Source: Corylus avellana (taxonomy: Eukaryota; Streptophyta; Magnoliopsida; Fagales; Betulaceae). Taken from it: a stretch of 64,000 nt of DNA. The translations under genes and the position numbers were made by a program. This document shows positions 62,601 to 64,000 of the stretch, piece by piece. The stretch lies in contig NC_081547.1 of the NCBI RefSeq assembly GCF_901000735.1, positions 29,313,382 to 29,377,381 of the forward strand, given 5' to 3'. Each line of letters begins with the position of its first letter. The first letter of the stretch is position 1. Under the pieces are notes generated by a model. That model saw nothing but the letters and a program-made list of their open reading frames with translations. It did not search any database and was not told the DNA's origin.

Positions 62601-63212
62601 CATGAGAATTCCGGAGAGCCTGAGAGCCATAGGAACTGATGGATTCAAAATCTCTTCACTGTCATAATAGATTGAAAAATGATTGGTAACTGCAAGAAAA
62701 AATTACGAAAATAATTTCTCAAAAAAAAAATTACGAAAATAATACTAGTAAATAATAACCAGATCTTGATGATGTTGAGCTTATCAAGCTTTCTCCGGTT
62801 GATCTTCGCGTGCAAAGTTGCAGCCATCCTTCATAAATGAGAGACGCGCACACAACGTAAATACTAAAGAAATCTCTGCGCCACAATCACCTAAATCTAA
62901 TTCATGTAGTTTTGATTTGGATAAAAATGAAATTAACTCCGATAAATTACAATCCATTTTCAAATTCAATTACGAGCTGATAGCTTAAGTTTTCAGAAAG
63001 TAAAATCACAAGAACTACGGGCACTGAAAATCCATAATGCAGAGGCATAGTAAATTCGTCGAAATCGCATCCCGTTTTCAAAGAGAAATGATGGGAATTA
63101 CAGTGAATACCAAACACTAAACGAAAATGAATCAGAGAGTGAATCAAAATGTTGAGTACCAAATCTGCCCCAGCGGCGCTTTGCGAGCGAGAAGCTGGTG
63201 TGAGTAGAACAT
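56621..63212 (-). CDS. REC8: Meiotic cohesin alpha-kleisin REC8/SYN1
   Basis: Kleisin closing the meiotic cohesin ring; needed for sister cohesion and homologue pairing. Twenty coding exons, 626 residues (Arabidopsis SYN1 is about 627): 63160-63212, 62760-62828, 62600-62658, 62463-62507, 62332-62351, 62157-62233, 61797-61923, 60671-60746, 60478-60556, 60096-60208, 59044-59117, 58785-58937, 58267-58432, 58099-58181, 57822-58008, 57627-57702, 57270-57412, 57076-57160, 56864-56976, 56621-56703. All phases close. N-terminal Rad21/Rec8 domain: MFYSHQLLARKAPLGQIWMA, then ATLHAKINRRKLDKL, VPMALRLSGILMGG, VVIVYERKVKLL. Middle: RFDIEGDGETE, PTTLVPSPP, basic KKRKTR, MDYEQTMIPGHVYQSWLQ. Then GGLEPVAEE and the C-terminal SMC1-binding winged helix (about 550-626: APQVESLN, AALLFYQTC, PYADILISRGAKM). 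One exon is only 20 nt. A possible extra exon at 59781-59841 breaks phase and was left out. Confidence 0.93.
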
Positions 63213-64000
63213 TTTGTCAACGGCGAGTGTTCGGAAATATAACCAGAGAGAGAGAAGAAGAAGAAGAAGAGTCTTCAATGTCGGTGATTGAAGAAGAAGA
63301 AGAAATCGCAGAGAGAGAGAGAGAGAGAGAGAGTTGCAATGAGAGTGGTATGTTACTGTGTTTTTGATTCTCCGAACGAAACTAACTAATTGCGCGCTAT
63401 GGCAGTGAGCGAGGTGTAGGAGATACAGTGACCTGAGGTGCTTGGACTTATTGGTGCTACGAACAGGAAATAAGAGTTAGGATAAAGCGAGTAATTCCTG
63501 TGACGGTAACAATAGCAAACTCGCGGGCAATACCGTTTTGAGTCTTTGGGCCCCACAGAATCGCCGTTTATCACCTCCAATCCATTCTTGCATTCAGCCC
63601 TTCACCTCCATTCTTGTTTTTCAGACAATGATTTGAACTTAGATTAATGTATAGTAGTTAACTTAAAATGTAACTTGTTCTTTTGTTGAATAATAAATAA
63701 TACAAGGTAGGAAATTAGGTCTAATAAAATTTATACTATCCTATATATTGGCCTTTTACATCAAAAGGTGCATATTGTCTATAGATATTGCACGTAATGG
63801 AAGAGCCTCTTCCACAAATACAACATCTCATCGAGCCTCAAGAAAGAAAAATATAGTTCTAAGTTATTCTATATATAATATTTAGAGAAAGAGAAAAATA
63901 TAATATGATATAAATTATATTTTCATTTAAGAATTATTATACAATGTTGATGTGACAGTCTCAACTAACTTTTAGATTTGCTGTTGTTAACAAAAATAAA
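63213..64000. other. REC8 upstream region
   Basis: 5' leader and promoter of REC8. Purine-rich on the + strand: (GAA)n near 63256-63300 and (GA)n at about 63308-63332. Beyond 63600 the sequence is AT-rich and I see no gene. No clear TATA box. Confidence 0.55.

Noticed and set aside
1..64000. CRISPR-like array or operon
   Set aside because: Short direct repeats are microsatellites, minisatellites or MITE arms; gene structure is eukaryotic with introns.

Overview
This window is nuclear DNA from a flowering plant. It is AT-rich, its genes carry GT-AG introns, and it is full of dinucleotide and trinucleotide microsatellites and small inverted-repeat transposons. The protein set is that of a eudicot. 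A LINE fragment of a type I associate with woody rosids makes a rosid tree (Fagales-like) plausible, but the species cannot be fixed from sequence alone. There is no bacterial, organellar or viral gene content.

Genes in order: a single-exon U-box/ARM E3 ubiquitin ligase (+, 1.15-3.2 kb); plastid UDP-glucose pyrophosphorylase UGP3 (-, 17 exons, 4.2-12.1 kb); a GARP/MYB-like factor with EAR repression motifs (-, 16.2-17.6 kb); the outer-membrane assembly protein SAM50/OMP85 (-, 4 exons, 25.7-31.6 kb) with a dead LINE and a MITE in its large second intron; a Mad3/BUB1-homology checkpoint protein, BMF3-like (+, 5 exons, 33.9-36.6 kb); two tandem Ole e 1/extensin-like secreted proteins (-, 37.0-37.6 and 39.6-40.1 kb); an LRR receptor-like pseudokinase (-, 9 exons, 41.2-45.9 kb); a cysteine-rich glutaredoxin-domain protein (-, 54.5-55.2 kb); and the meiotic cohesin REC8/SYN1 (-, 20 coding exons, 56.6-63.2 kb). 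I built the exon models by hand. Reading phase closes at every junction used.

The gaps at 12.1-16.2, 17.6-25.7, 31.6-33.9 and 45.9-54.4 kb hold microsatellites, MITEs (two with 9-bp target duplications, so Mutator-like), a tRNA-derived SINE-like head, and several direct duplications, but no convincing gene.

The genes form no single pathway. From memory, SAM50, BMF3, Ole e 1 and REC8 match the Arabidopsis run At5g05520 to At5g05490 in order. UGP3, the MYB factor and the pseudokinase match a second ancestral block (At3g56040-56050 / At2g40260-40270), interleaved here with the first. I found no new multi-gene system. The best leads are a repeated C-terminal module in the BMF3-like protein, a shared root-hair-element-like promoter block in the Ole e 1 pair, an in-frame 42-bp minisatellite in the pseudokinase, and a 20-nt microexon plus a phase-breaking candidate exon in REC8.
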